Assembly (NCBI RefSeq): GCF_000423925.1
Contig: NZ_AUIX01000002.1
Coordinates: forward strand, 62,001-126,000
Origin: Butyrivibrio sp. VCD2006
GTDB taxonomy: Bacteria > Bacillota > Clostridia > Lachnospirales > Lachnospiraceae
Reading direction: 5' to 3'
DNA length: 64,000 nucleotides
Shown piece after piece: positions 9,314 to 19,237 of this stretch. The translations under genes were made by a program, and so were the position numbers. Below the pieces are notes generated by a model. The model searched no databases, was not told the origin of the DNA, and saw only the letters and a list, made by a program, of their open reading frames with translations. Within the stretch, counting starts at the first letter, position 1. Each line of letters begins with the position of its first letter.

Positions 9314-12300
9314 ATGAAGTTAAGAAAACGTTTACTGGCATGGACAATGGTAATGGCTATGTCCGTATCTATGATTCCTTCACTCGGCATGACTACCAGG
9401 GCAGAAGCTCCAAGTGAGTCGATCGAGGCACAGTTCATGGAAATAGGAGCTGATTCGGATAGTGGATCAAATGAAGCTGCTACAACTGCAGATCAGACTG
9501 AGACAGAGCAGGATCAGACTGAGCAGGTGCAGGCAGAACAGAATCAGGAAAACCAGAGCGAAACAACTCAGGAAGCAAATTCAGATGCTTCCGATAATGC
9601 GTCAGTACCTGCTGATGCTAATAATGAGAGTACTGCTGTCACGGGTGATGAACCTGCGGCAGCTCAGAGCTCTGAAAATACCGGTGCTACAGAGGCTTCA
9701 TCAGAGAATAGTAGCTCTGATGAAGTAGGAAGTGCTGAGCAGAGTGATGCTGAAGTGGCAGAAGATTCCACAGGCACAGATGAAGCGACTGACGAAAATT
9801 CAACAGATATTACTTCTGTCAAGTCAAATGAGGAACTCACGGATGAAGAGATAGAGAGACTTCATGCTACAGATGTACCGCTTGAAGATGCTGAGATTCC
9901 TGTAAATTATGTCGAGGTTACAGAGCAGAGCTGGGCACAAAGTTCCGGAATTACTCCCAGGGTGAGAAATGCAGGCTCCGAAGGTTCTGTAGCTGAAGGA
10001 TCTCATCAGATTGTTCTGCTTCTTGATGTTTCGGGTAGTATGGCAGGAAAAGCCATGACTGAAATGAAGAAGGCATGTAACAACTTTATCGGAGACATTC
10101 TTTCAGAGGATCCGAACGCCGGAATATCTATCGTGACATTTGCGAACAGTGTAACTTCGTATATGTTTTCCGGTGAGTATTTTTCAAGTGACCAGGGCGA
10201 GCTTTGCAGTATCATAAGTCAGCTTAATGCAAGCGGTGGTACAGGCATGTATAACGGAATGGTTGAGGCTGACGAGATTTTATCCCAGTTTGGAACCGCC
10301 GATCATAAATTCATCATTACCATGGCAGATGGTCTTCCCAACCAGGGCGGAACATATTATGGCAGTGATGCCAGGTTTTCAGATGGCTATGAAGCAGGTG
10401 TTTATAAGGTATTCTCCGAAATAGAGAGTAACTACGAGATGTACTCGCTTGGATTTTTCCACAGTATGTCAGACTATGAGAAACAACATGCCGGAGAGTT
10501 CATGAGCTCACTTGCAAACAGAGCTTACTTCGAAGTTACTGACGCGGATTTGATTTCTTTTACCTTTGAAGAAATCGCAAGTAACATTAATTCCGATATG
10601 TTAAAGCTCAGTCAGGAAAGCGTTGCAATGGTTGTCGGAGATGTCCATGTACTGACTCTCGATTTTACTGACAGCTATACAAATCCTGACAGGACAGTTA
10701 CCTGGGGAAGCAGTAATACAACTATTGCGGTAGTTAATGAGGGTGTAGTCACTGCTGTTCATGAAGGAGAATGTGTGATTACAGCTACAGCAGGCGGATA
10801 TGCTGCAGTCTGCAAGGTAGTTGTAACAGGAGCACCTGAAAAGCTTAGTAAAAAGATATTTACTGTTTATAAGAACAAGAATGATCAGACAAAAGCTGCA
10901 GATTATGAGATAGCTAAAGATGCAAAGATTATCTATGGTACCCGCACTATAACAACTAATGCAAGCGGTAAGGCAACTGTTGACAATGTATCAACAGGAT
11001 CACTCACTGTTGCGCTTGACGGATATCGTTCAAGGACATTTGATGTTACGGAATTGGGTGACACAGTTGATGTTTATCTTCAGAAGGAAACAGATAATCC
11101 TGTAATTAATGCAATTTATATCGGCTCCACAGATGTACTTATTGATGAACTTGCGATTGCATTGGGAGAAACTGCTGAAACTACTATAGTTGCCGATATC
11201 GATTGGGGTGCCAGTGAATACAAGAGCATAAGAATTGCCCAGAACATGAGCGCTATCAATTTCACAGGCAATTCCATGACTGCGGTACTTAAGGATCAAG
11301 GATTCAATGTATCCAAGGATATCTATCTTATTGCCACGAACAAAGAGGATAAATCTACAAAAGTTAAGCTTGAGATTGTGGCTGATTCAAAACTGAATGG
11401 ATTGGAAAAGCTTAAGTTTGGAGTAGGTAACGGAGATCTAAGCATTACCTGCCCTAAAGACTGGTTTATTATAGGTGGGCAAAAGATTAAAATCGATGTC
11501 GATGCACTTGATCATTTTAATTTTCCTGTTAGTGCTTCTGTTGAAGATGGAATTGTTATGGTCACAGGTGGTATTGACATAGCCAAAGTAAAGACAAATC
11601 AAGTTGAAACAAGATACTACAAGAGTGGCAAGAAAAAATATAGTAAGGATGATGTAAATAAGGGCTTATTCTATGACATAAAGAAAGGCCTGACTGAAGG
11701 TAATGATGAAACAAAAAGAAAATATGTAAAGAGCATCAGACAAAAATATAAAGAGGCTATAACCAGACCTTCCGTGAAGTTTGGAGTGGATGGCGATTTT
11801 TCTGTAATCTTCTATATAGAAGGATACCTTGATAATAACAATCAGGTTCAATTTGTAGAAGGAAAGGTTTGCCTGATGCCTTCTGTTGGTGTCAACTGGA
11901 GTGGTCAGTTTGCCATCGGACCTGTTCCATGCTACTGGGAAGCTGCAATTAAGGGAGAGGTAGAAGCTGTCCTTAATTTAAGGAAAGGAAAGAATTTAGA
12001 AAAGGTTATACCTGACGGTTCATTGAAGGTGACAATAAAGGGAGAGGCAGGCGCAGGTGTAGGTGTAAATACAGTTGCAACTGTCGGAGGCGGAGCATCG
12101 CTAAAGATTATTCCCGAAGTCACGTTTTATCCGGAAAAAAATCCCGGAGGACAGTTGACCGTCAGCCTGAATGGATACTTTAAACTAAAAGTCTTTGCAT
12201 TTGAGTATAGGCATGATTTTGATCCGATAAAGACGGATCCACCGATTAAGTTTAACAGCCCTGAAAATGTTAAAAACGCAGCATTTAAGTCTGTAATCAA

Positions 12301-14983
12301 CGGGGCTTATGATACCGGCTCGTATACACTTGCCGATACTTCATACCTGCGGAACAGTGAGATGAAGGTCAAAGTGCTTAACGATGGCCCTTCTGAAGAA
12401 GTGCAAAACGATGCTTACGCTAAGCTGATCGGTGCGCTTCATGAGAATTCATATGAAAACGCGCAGCCTCAAATAACTGCTCTTAGCGGAAATACCAAGC
12501 TTGCTGTATGGATTGATGGAGAGAGCAGTGATGTTAATAAGCTTCAGCTTCATTATTCATATTTTGATGGTGAAGCATGGAGTGAACCTGCTGTTGTTGA
12601 TGATGACGGAACTCCTGACAATGCACCGCAGTTATGCGCAAGCGGCAACAGAGTATTTGTAATCTGGCAGAATGCAGAGCGTGCACTTAAAGATACCGAC
12701 ACTCTTGATGCAATAGCATCAAATATGGGAATTAAGGTTGCAGAGTTTAAGCCTGCCAAGCAGGAATTTGAAGTATCTGAGCTTTCTAAGGATTCAGGAC
12801 ACCTTGATATGATGCCTGCTATCCAGTATGCAGGTGATAAAGTTGTTGCTGCCTGGGTTGAAAATACCAACAATAACTGGTTTAGCACCGCTGCAGACAA
12901 CACTATTATGACTAGTGTTTATGACGGAACGGCATGGAGCGTACCTGAAAGCAAAGTTGAGAGCGCAGGACCTGTGAATTCTCTTGCAGTAGATTATAAG
13001 GATGATACTGTATTTGCAATTTACAGCACAGATACAGATGGCAATCTTGAAACCGTTGAAGACCTTGAACTCTATGTTAATGAGAAGAATGTTTCAAATA
13101 ACGATAGCGTTGATTCAGCTGTTTTCGTAAAGGATCACGTAGTTTACTGGTATAACAATTCAAAAATAATGGTATCCGAAGTTGGGGCAACACTATCAGC
13201 TCAGGAATACATGGGCGGCGATATCACGATTCCTACAGACAGATATCGTATTGTGGATTATGGTGAAAACAAGGCAGTTCTTTTTGCAAACTCAGATAAC
13301 TCAGTAAGTGAGATTTATGCAATTTTCAAACAGGATGGTAAATGGGGTTATCCTATCCGCCTTACAGATCGAAAGAACTCAATCCAGCAGTTTGATGCTA
13401 TCTGGGAAGGTGAAAATCTGGTACTTATGGCCAATGAAGTAAAAGTCATTGATCCTAGTGCTGAGCCTTCAGAAGCTAATTATGGACAGAGAGATATGAT
13501 ACTCATGGAGTATGAAGGTGTTCCGTCTATAGTACTGGATGACATCGCATATGATGAAGAAGCAATTGTTCCCGGAGTTGCACTTCCTATTACTCTGTCT
13601 GTAACAAATAACGGCAGAAAGCCTGTAAACGGAATCCGGGTTGAGATGCTTGATGAGTCCGGCGCTGCTGTTGACGAGCTCGAAATCGGCACAGACATTA
13701 TGTCGGGAAATTCTGCTGATATTGACTATGGATATGTAGTTAAAGATGAGAATATAGGTAAAACTTATTCCATCAGAGTAACTCCTGCCAGTGTAAGTAA
13801 GGATGCTGCTTTAGGAAATACCAATACTGCACCTATAAGCTTTAGCTTTGAAGATCTTAAGCTTGATGGAGTACAGTGGGGAATTGCTCAAAAAGAAAAT
13901 AGTATCGATGAATCGGAAATAATTATCAGTGCTGCGATTCAGAATCTTGGTTACAGTGAAAAGCAGGATGTAAAAGTTACTCTGTATGAAGTTCCTGTAA
14001 ATGCTACCGAAGATAGTACAGAGAAGGAAACTCATCCCGAGAATATGGAAATGGTGACAGAGACTACGATTGGAAATATAAGCAGTCTGGATCAGCAGCC
14101 TGTAGAATTCCATGTTCCGGTTCCTGTAGAGAATGATTATGAGAAGCTCTACTATCTTGAACTTACATGTGAAGGTGAGAGCGGAAGCACCGGAAACAAC
14201 AGTGGTTATGTCTGTGTAAAGGAGGCACATAACTATGCTGTCGGAAGAACTATTGTTGACCTTCTTGTATACAATTTGGAAACAGAGTTTACGGCAGGTT
14301 CCAATTGGAATTATCAGAATGTCTCTGTAGCAGCAAAGTATGACGATGGCACTCTTGCTGATGTTGATGCGCAGATAAACGCATCAGGTGTGAATACAGC
14401 AGTGCCCGGAATTTATACGGTTTATGTTACAGCGGATGACTTTACTAAACCTATTGGCATTAATGTAAAGGCAAAACCGGCTGATCCTTCCAGTATTACA
14501 GCCGCAAGCGGACAGGCTGTAGGCAATACCGTAGCAGTAGGTGATACTACAACTGAGGACGGCATAATTTATGAAGTAACTTCAGTAGGTGATAGCCTCA
14601 CGGTTAAGGTTTCCAAGCCTTCTGACAAAAACATCAAAAAGGCTGTTATAAAAGGCTCTGTTACAATACAGAATGCTGCATATACCGTAACTGAAATCGG
14701 TGCTGAAGCATTTAAAGACTGTGATGCACTTACAAATGTTACGATCCCTGCAGAAGTAAACAAGATTGGCAAGAAAGCATTTTATAATGCAGAAAAGCTA
14801 AAGAAGATAACCATCAAGTCAACAAGTCTGACATCAAAGACTGTCGGATCCAAGGCATTTAAAAATGCAGGTAAGAATAACTTTAAGAAGCTGAAAGTAA
14901 AAGTACCTAAGAAACAATTAAAGGCATACAAGAAGCTTTTAAAGAAAAAGGGCTTGTCTTCAAAGGCAAAAGTTTCCAAATAA
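9314..14983 (+). CDS. Large secreted von Willebrand A domain protein
   Basis: Secreted protein of 1889 aa, second gene of an operon with the LRR protein. GGGGGAGAG precedes the ATG. A signal peptide (about 1-31, ending TRAEA) is followed by a Glu/Gln/Ser/Thr-rich linker (about 35-170). A VWA domain (about 232-420) has the metal-site motif DVSGS near residue 238, GGTGM near 310 and a later MADG. A single Ig-like group 2 domain follows (about 435-510). The middle part (about 540-1400) is not recognised but holds two regions with repeated VxAAWVEN / VFVIWQN motifs that resemble beta-propeller blades. Further Ig-like or CARDB-like segments come next (about 1400-1715). The protein ends with two LRR_5 repeats and a Lys-rich tail. 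The shared LRR and tail suggest that it and its neighbour work at the same surface site. Confidence 0.85.
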   Translation: MKLRKRLLAWTMVMAMSVSMIPSLGMTTRAEAPSESIEAQFMEIGADSDSGSNEAATTADQTETEQDQTEQVQAEQNQENQSETTQEANSDASDNASVPADANNESTAVTGDEPAAAQSSENTGATEASSENSSSDEVGSAEQSDAEVAEDSTGTDEATDENSTDITSVKSNEELTDEEIERLHATDVPLEDAEIPVNYVEVTEQSWAQSSGITPRVRNAGSEGSVAEGSHQIVLLLDVSGSMAGKAMTEMKKACNNFIGDILSEDPNAGISIVTFANSVTSYMFSGEYFSSDQGELCSIISQLNASGGTGMYNGMVEADEILSQFGTADHKFIITMADGLPNQGGTYYGSDARFSDGYEAGVYKVFSEIESNYEMYSLGFFHSMSDYEKQHAGEFMSSLANRAYFEVTDADLISFTFEEIASNINSDMLKLSQESVAMVVGDVHVLTLDFTDSYTNPDRTVTWGSSNTTIAVVNEGVVTAVHEGECVITATAGGYAAVCKVVVTGAPEKLSKKIFTVYKNKNDQTKAADYEIAKDAKIIYGTRTITTNASGKATVDNVSTGSLTVALDGYRSRTFDVTELGDTVDVYLQKETDNPVINAIYIGSTDVLIDELAIALGETAETTIVADIDWGASEYKSIRIAQNMSAINFTGNSMTAVLKDQGFNVSKDIYLIATNKEDKSTKVKLEIVADSKLNGLEKLKFGVGNGDLSITCPKDWFIIGGQKIKIDVDALDHFNFPVSASVEDGIVMVTGGIDIAKVKTNQVETRYYKSGKKKYSKDDVNKGLFYDIKKGLTEGNDETKRKYVKSIRQKYKEAITRPSVKFGVDGDFSVIFYIEGYLDNNNQVQFVEGKVCLMPSVGVNWSGQFAIGPVPCYWEAAIKGEVEAVLNLRKGKNLEKVIPDGSLKVTIKGEAGAGVGVNTVATVGGGASLKIIPEVTFYPEKNPGGQLTVSLNGYFKLKVFAFEYRHDFDPIKTDPPIKFNSPENVKNAAFKSVINGAYDTGSYTLADTSYLRNSEMKVKVLNDGPSEEVQNDAYAKLIGALHENSYENAQPQITALSGNTKLAVWIDGESSDVNKLQLHYSYFDGEAWSEPAVVDDDGTPDNAPQLCASGNRVFVIWQNAERALKDTDTLDAIASNMGIKVAEFKPAKQEFEVSELSKDSGHLDMMPAIQYAGDKVVAAWVENTNNNWFSTAADNTIMTSVYDGTAWSVPESKVESAGPVNSLAVDYKDDTVFAIYSTDTDGNLETVEDLELYVNEKNVSNNDSVDSAVFVKDHVVYWYNNSKIMVSEVGATLSAQEYMGGDITIPTDRYRIVDYGENKAVLFANSDNSVSEIYAIFKQDGKWGYPIRLTDRKNSIQQFDAIWEGENLVLMANEVKVIDPSAEPSEANYGQRDMILMEYEGVPSIVLDDIAYDEEAIVPGVALPITLSVTNNGRKPVNGIRVEMLDESGAAVDELEIGTDIMSGNSADIDYGYVVKDENIGKTYSIRVTPASVSKDAALGNTNTAPISFSFEDLKLDGVQWGIAQKENSIDESEIIISAAIQNLGYSEKQDVKVTLYEVPVNATEDSTEKETHPENMEMVTETTIGNISSLDQQPVEFHVPVPVENDYEKLYYLELTCEGESGSTGNNSGYVCVKEAHNYAVGRTIVDLLVYNLETEFTAGSNWNYQNVSVAAKYDDGTLADVDAQINASGVNTAVPGIYTVYVTADDFTKPIGINVKAKPADPSSITAASGQAVGNTVAVGDTTTEDGIIYEVTSVGDSLTVKVSKPSDKNIKKAVIKGSVTIQNAAYTVTEIGAEAFKDCDALTNVTIPAEVNKIGKKAFYNAEKLKKITIKSTSLTSKTVGSKAFKNAGKNNFKKLKVKVPKKQLKAYKKLLKKKGLSSKAKVSK

Positions 14984-14990
14984 TGTAGAT

Positions 14991-15030
14991 AAAGTGGCTG
15001 GCATCATTTTGCCAGTCACTTTTGTTTTCT
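14991..15030 (+). terminator. Rho-independent terminator of the surface-protein operon
   Basis: AAAGTGGCTGGCA pairs with TGCCAGTCACTTT (13 bp, one G-T wobble, 6-base loop) and is followed by TTGTTTTCTT. It lies 8 bases after the VWA gene stop. Confidence 0.85.
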
Positions 15031-15065
15031 TCCTTTACCGCCGTTATCATCATGATTTATGAGGC

Positions 15066-15094
15066 TTGATAATATCACTGTTATTTGCTAGAAT
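15066..15094 (+). promoter_or_regulatory. Promoter of secA
   Basis: TTGATA (15066-15071), a 17-base spacer and TAGAAT (15089-15094) fit the sigma-A consensus. The predicted transcript would begin near 15101 and run through a terminator-like hairpin before secA. Confidence 0.65.
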
Positions 15095-15123
15095 GTCATT
15101 TGAGATTTTGTCTTTATTATAGG

Positions 15124-15152
15124 GTAGGAGGCGAATCAGCTTCCTACTTTTT
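15124..15152 (+). terminator. Terminator-like hairpin in the secA leader (possible attenuator)
   Basis: GTAGGAGGC (15124-15132) pairs with GCTTCCTAC (15139-15147) around a 6-base loop with one G-T wobble, and TTTTT follows at once. It sits about 25 bases downstream of the predicted start of transcription and 32 bases before secA, so it could stop transcription before the gene. Confidence 0.6.
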
Positions 15153-15183
15153 ACATGCAAATATTTATACGGAGCGTTAAAAA

Positions 15184-17754
15184 ATGAGCATTATTGATAA
15201 GATTATCGGTACACACAGCCAGAGAGAACTGAAGCGTATTCAGGGAACGGTTGACAAGATTGAGAGTTACCAGCCTGAAATGAAGAAGCTTTCTGATGAA
15301 GAGCTCAAGGCTAAGACCGATGAATTCAAGAAGAGACTTGAGAGTGGGGAGACACTGGATGATATTCTGCCTGAGGCATATGCCACAGTTAGAGAGGCAG
15401 CAAGCAGAGTACTTGGAATGGAGCACTTCCGTGTTCAGCTTATAGGTGGAGTTATCCTGCATCAGGGTCGTATCGCTGAGATGCGTACCGGTGAAGGTAA
15501 GACACTGGTAGCCACACTTCCTTCATATCTCGATGCGCTTGCAGGCAAGGGCGTTCATGTCGTAACAGTTAACGACTACCTTGCTAAGCGTGATGCTGAG
15601 TGGATGGGAAAAGTTCACGAATTCCTGGGACTTACTGTAGGTGTTGTTCTTAACAGCATGAACAGTGAGGAGAGACAGGCAGCATACAATTGTGACATCA
15701 CATACGTAACAAACAATGAGCTCGGTTTTGACTATCTTCGTGACAATATGGCTATTTATAAAGAGCAGTGCGTTCTTCGTGGCCTTAACTATGCCATCAT
15801 CGATGAGATTGACTCAATTCTTATTGATGAAGCTCGTACACCTCTTATTATTTCCGGTCAGAGTGATAAATCTACTAAGCTCTACGAGGCATGCGATATT
15901 CTTGCAAAGCAGATGACTCGTGGTGCAGATATGGAGGAGTTCTCCAAGATGGATGCCATCATGGGTATCGAGCAGGAGGAGTCTGGAGATTTCATAGTTA
16001 ATGAAAAGGATAAGCTCGTTAACCTCACAGCACAGGGTGTTGCAAAGGTTGAGAATTTCTTCAGAATAGATAACCTTGCTGATCCGGAGAATCTTGAAAT
16101 TCAGCACAATATTATCCTTGCTCTTCGTGCCAACAACCTTATGGCAAAAGATCACGATTATATCGTTAAGGATGATGAGGTACTTATCGTCGATGAATTT
16201 ACTGGACGTGTAATGCCCGGACGTCGTTATTCAGATGGCCTTCACCAGGCTATCGAGGCTAAGGAGCATGTAAAGGTTAAGAGAGAGTCCAAGACCCTTG
16301 CAACCATCACTTTCCAGAACTTCTTTAATAAGTTTGAGAAGAAGTGTGGTATGACAGGTACAGCTCTTACAGAGGAGCGCGAGTTCCGTGATATTTATGG
16401 AATGGACGTTATAGAGATTCCTACCAACAAGCCTGTTATCCGTAAGGATCTTCAGGATGCGGTTTATAAGACCAAGAAGGAAAAGTTAAATGCGGTTGCC
16501 GATGCAGTTCAGGCAGCTCATGAAAAAGGTCAGCCCGTTCTGGTTGGTACAATTACAATTGAGTCCTCAGAGGAAGTAAGTAAGCTTCTTAAGAAGAGAG
16601 GAATTCCTCACAACGTACTGAATGCTAAGTTCCATGAGATGGAAGCTCAGATCGTCGCTGAGGCAGGAAAACATGGTGCTGTTACCATCGCTACCAACAT
16701 GGCTGGTCGTGGTACCGATATCAAGCTTGACGATGAGGCACTTGCTGCCGGCGGTCTTAAGATCATAGGTACAGAGCGTCACGAGAGTAGACGTATTGAT
16801 AACCAGCTCCGTGGACGTTCAGGACGTCAGGGTGATCCCGGTGAATCCAAGTTCTATCTTTCGCTTGAGGACAACCTCCTTAGATTGTTTGGTTCAGAGA
16901 GACTTATAACCATGTTTAATTCCCTCGGTATTCCTGAGGGTCAGGAGATTGAGCATAAAGCTCTTTCCAAGGCTATCGAGTCAGCCCAGAAGAAAATTGA
17001 GGATAACAACTATGGAATCCGTAAGAACCTTCTTGAGTATGACCAGGTTAACAATGAACAGAGAGAGATCATCTATGACGAGCGTAAGCGAGTTCTTAAC
17101 GGAGACAGTATGCGCGATACAGTTTACAAGATGATTACAGATATAGTTGAGGAGTCTGTTGAGACAGTAGTCGGAGAGGTTACAGATTCAGATGAGTGGA
17201 ATCTTTCAGAGCTCAATGAGCTTCTGCTTCCTACTATCCCGCTCAAGAAGATCAACCGCGGACGAATCAATAAGCTTACCAAGAATGGCCTCAAGCAGCA
17301 GCTTAAGGAAGAGGCTGTGAAGCTTTACGAGGAAAAAGAGGCTGAGTTCCCGGAACCCGAGACAATCCGTGAGATTGAGCGTGTCATTCTCCTTAAGGTA
17401 ATCGATAGAAAGTGGATGGATCACATCGATGATATGGATCAGCTCCGTCAGGGTATCGGACTTCAGGCTTTTGCTCAGAGAGATCCCAAGATCGAGTACA
17501 AGCTTGCCGGATTTGAGATGTTCGATGAGATGACCCGTAACATCAAGGAAGATACAGTAAGACTTCTCTTCCATGTTCATATTGAGGAGAAGGTTGAACG
17601 TGAACAGGTAGCCAAGGTTACAGGAACCAACAAGGACGACAGTGTTGCCAAGGAACCTGTTAAGCGTATGGAAGCCAAGGTTTATCCCAATGATCCTTGC
17701 CCGTGCGGAAGTGGTAAAAAGTATAAGAACTGCCACGGCAAAGGCCAGGGTTGA
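15184..17754 (+). CDS. secA: Preprotein translocase ATPase SecA
   Basis: Motor ATPase (856 aa) that pushes unfolded secretory proteins through SecYEG. Visible features are the N-terminal helix [18 protein letters not shown], Walker A TGEGKT near residue 103, the DEID Walker B box near 209, the NMAGRGTDI motif near 505, the RGRSGRQGD finger and the C-terminal zinc-binding tail [14 protein letters not shown]. Length and domain order are standard for SecA1. The ATG at 15184 is preceded by ACGGAG. prfB follows, a secA-prfB pairing common in Firmicutes. A hairpin in its leader suggests transcript-level control. Confidence 0.98.
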   Translation: MSIIDKIIGTHSQRELKRIQGTVDKIESYQPEMKKLSDEELKAKTDEFKKRLESGETLDDILPEAYATVREAASRVLGMEHFRVQLIGGVILHQGRIAEMRTGEGKTLVATLPSYLDALAGKGVHVVTVNDYLAKRDAEWMGKVHEFLGLTVGVVLNSMNSEERQAAYNCDITYVTNNELGFDYLRDNMAIYKEQCVLRGLNYAIIDEIDSILIDEARTPLIISGQSDKSTKLYEACDILAKQMTRGADMEEFSKMDAIMGIEQEESGDFIVNEKDKLVNLTAQGVAKVENFFRIDNLADPENLEIQHNIILALRANNLMAKDHDYIVKDDEVLIVDEFTGRVMPGRRYSDGLHQAIEAKEHVKVKRESKTLATITFQNFFNKFEKKCGMTGTALTEEREFRDIYGMDVIEIPTNKPVIRKDLQDAVYKTKKEKLNAVADAVQAAHEKGQPVLVGTITIESSEEVSKLLKKRGIPHNVLNAKFHEMEAQIVAEAGKHGAVTIATNMAGRGTDIKLDDEALAAGGLKIIGTERHESRRIDNQLRGRSGRQGDPGESKFYLSLEDNLLRLFGSERLITMFNSLGIPEGQEIEHKALSKAIESAQKKIEDNNYGIRKNLLEYDQVNNEQREIIYDERKRVLNGDSMRDTVYKMITDIVEESVETVVGEVTDSDEWNLSELNELLLPTIPLKKINRGRINKLTKNGLKQQLKEEAVKLYEEKEAEFPEPETIREIERVILLKVIDRKWMDHIDDMDQLRQGIGLQAFAQRDPKIEYKLAGFEMFDEMTRNIKEDTVRLLFHVHIEEKVEREQVAKVTGTNKDDSVAKEPVKRMEAKVYPNDPCPCGSGKKYKNCHGKGQG

Positions 17755-17794
17755 CAGAGTATGTATAATTAAATTACTTGCTTGGCAAAAGAAT

Positions 17795-17841
17795 GCCTTC
17801 CCCATAAAGGGGAGGGTATTTGCGAAAGCAGCCTGACGAGG
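17795..17841 (+). repeat. Double-hairpin repeat, degenerate copy B
   Basis: CCTTCCCC (17796-17803) pairs with GGGGAGGG (17809-17816), followed by a short TGC-GAAA-GCA hairpin and the tail GACGAGG. The layout matches the other double-hairpin copies, but the second stem and tail have decayed. It lies in the secA-prfB gap. Confidence 0.6.
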
Positions 17842-17897
17842 TTGTTCTTGGATAATAAAATGATTATTCCAAGCTTTTTTTATGGAAGGAATGCAAA

Positions 17898-19040
17898 ATG
17901 GTAATTTTAGATCAGATGAAGGTTGAACTCTCTAATCTCAGAGGAACTCTTGATGAGGTTACGAGCTCTCTTGACCTTGATTCCAAAAAGAAAATGATAG
18001 AAGAGCTTTCTCGTGAAATGGAAGAGCCCACATTCTGGGATGATGCTGAGAAGGCTAATAAGAAGACAAGAAATCTTAAGAATATGCAGGATCTTGTTGC
18101 AGAGGTTGAAGGCCTTCACAAACAGTACGACGATATGATGGATCTCATCGACCTTCAGAATGAAGAGGGTGTTGATGATGATGATATGGCTGCAGAGATC
18201 AGATCAGAGCTTGATCAGTTTGAGGATACGCTTGAGAAAATCCGTATCAGTAATCTTTTGAACGGACCTTATGACAAATATGATGTAATCCTCAGACTCA
18301 ATGCAGGTGCAGGCGGAACAGAGGCTTGCGACTGGGCGTCAATGCTTTACAGAATGTACACCAGATGGGCAGAGAGAAAGGGCTTCACAACAGAGGTTCT
18401 TGACTACCTCGATGGTGACGAAGCGGGAATTAAGTCAGTTACATTCCAGATTTCAGGAACTAATGCTTATGGACTTCTTAAGTCAGAGCACGGTGTTCAC
18501 AGACTTGTTCGTATCAGTCCCTTCAATGCACAGGCTAAGAGACAGACTTCATTCGTTTCCTGTGATATCATGCCTGATATTGAGGAAGATGTAGATATCG
18601 ACATCAATCCTGATGATCTTAGAATTGATACATATCGTTCAAGTGGTGCCGGCGGACAGCACATCAATAAGACATCATCTGCCGTACGTATTACACATAT
18701 TCCTACAGGTGTTGTAGTTGCTTGTCAGAATGAGCGCTCACAGTTCCAGAACAAGGATAAGGCTATGCAGATGCTGAAGGCAAAGCTCTTTATTATGAAG
18801 CAGGAAGAGCAGGCAGCAAAGCTTGCAGGCATCAGAGGTGAGGTAATGGATAACGCATGGGGAAGCCAGATCCGCTCTTACGTTCTTCAGCCTTACACAA
18901 TGGTTAATGATACTCGTACAGGTTTCAAGGCTTCTAACGCTGATGGTGTTCTTGACGGAGAACTTGATCCTTTCATCAATGCATATCTCAAGTGGCTCGC
19001 AACCGGTGGTAAGCCTGTGGGCGATACTGAGGAAGAATAA
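17898..19040 (+). CDS. prfB: Peptide chain release factor 2 (no programmed frameshift)
   Basis: RF2 (380 aa) releases finished peptides at UAA and UGA codons. The SPF anticodon-like tripeptide is near residue 207 and the catalytic GGQ is near residue 252 (SSGAGGQHINKTSS). GGAAGGAA precedes the ATG by seven bases. In many bacteria prfB carries an in-frame UGA near codon 25 and a +1 shift at CUU-UGA-C. Here the matching place (17970-17978) reads CTT GAC CTT in one frame, so the whole protein is made without a shift. UGA-dependent autoregulation is therefore absent. Confidence 0.97.
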   Translation: MVILDQMKVELSNLRGTLDEVTSSLDLDSKKKMIEELSREMEEPTFWDDAEKANKKTRNLKNMQDLVAEVEGLHKQYDDMMDLIDLQNEEGVDDDDMAAEIRSELDQFEDTLEKIRISNLLNGPYDKYDVILRLNAGAGGTEACDWASMLYRMYTRWAERKGFTTEVLDYLDGDEAGIKSVTFQISGTNAYGLLKSEHGVHRLVRISPFNAQAKRQTSFVSCDIMPDIEEDVDIDINPDDLRIDTYRSSGAGGQHINKTSSAVRITHIPTGVVVACQNERSQFQNKDKAMQMLKAKLFIMKQEEQAAKLAGIRGEVMDNAWGSQIRSYVLQPYTMVNDTRTGFKASNADGVLDGELDPFINAYLKWLATGGKPVGDTEEE

Positions 19041-19057
19041 ATTAAATAAAAAAGTTG

Positions 19058-19086
19058 TTGACATAGTTTACAAACTGTGTTAATCT
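19058..19086 (+). promoter_or_regulatory. Promoter of the rplJ-rplL unit
   Basis: A perfect -35 TTGACA (19058-19063) is followed 17 bases later by TAATCT with an upstream TG, a plausible extended -10. It lies just before the L10 leader. Confidence 0.6.
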
Positions 19087-19098
19087 ACTCAAGGTCGT

Positions 19099-19165
19099 TA
19101 TGACCAGCCGAAGACAGTAGGTGTCATTTGATGACGTAAGCTTAGCGCCTACCGAGGAAAAGTTT
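19099..19165 (+). ncRNA. Ribosomal protein L10 leader
   Basis: The stretch contains the conserved core CCGAAGACAGTAGGTG (from 19106) and the pairing GCGCCTACCGAGG about 25 bases further on, the hallmark of the L10 leader (Rfam L10_leader). L10(L12)4 binds this RNA to repress its own operon. It sits between promoter and terminator directly upstream of rplJ, the expected place. Confidence 0.85.
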
Positions 19166-19179
19166 GATAAGACTTTTAT

Positions 19180-19208
19180 GCCTCTCGTCTTCGAGAGGCT
19201 TTTTCTTT
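19180..19208 (+). terminator. Attenuator terminator of the L10 leader
   Basis: GCCTCTCG pairs perfectly with CGAGAGGC around TCTT, followed by TTTTTCTTT. It lies between the L10-binding core and rplJ, so the leader probably controls read-through at this site. Confidence 0.85.
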
Positions 19209-19237
19209 GGCGGTAAATTCTATAAGGAGGTAAAAAG

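Noticed and set aside
17206..17805. A long open frame on the - strand over the end of secA
   Set aside because: It is the antisense shadow of a highly conserved gene, with no ribosome binding site or family resemblance.
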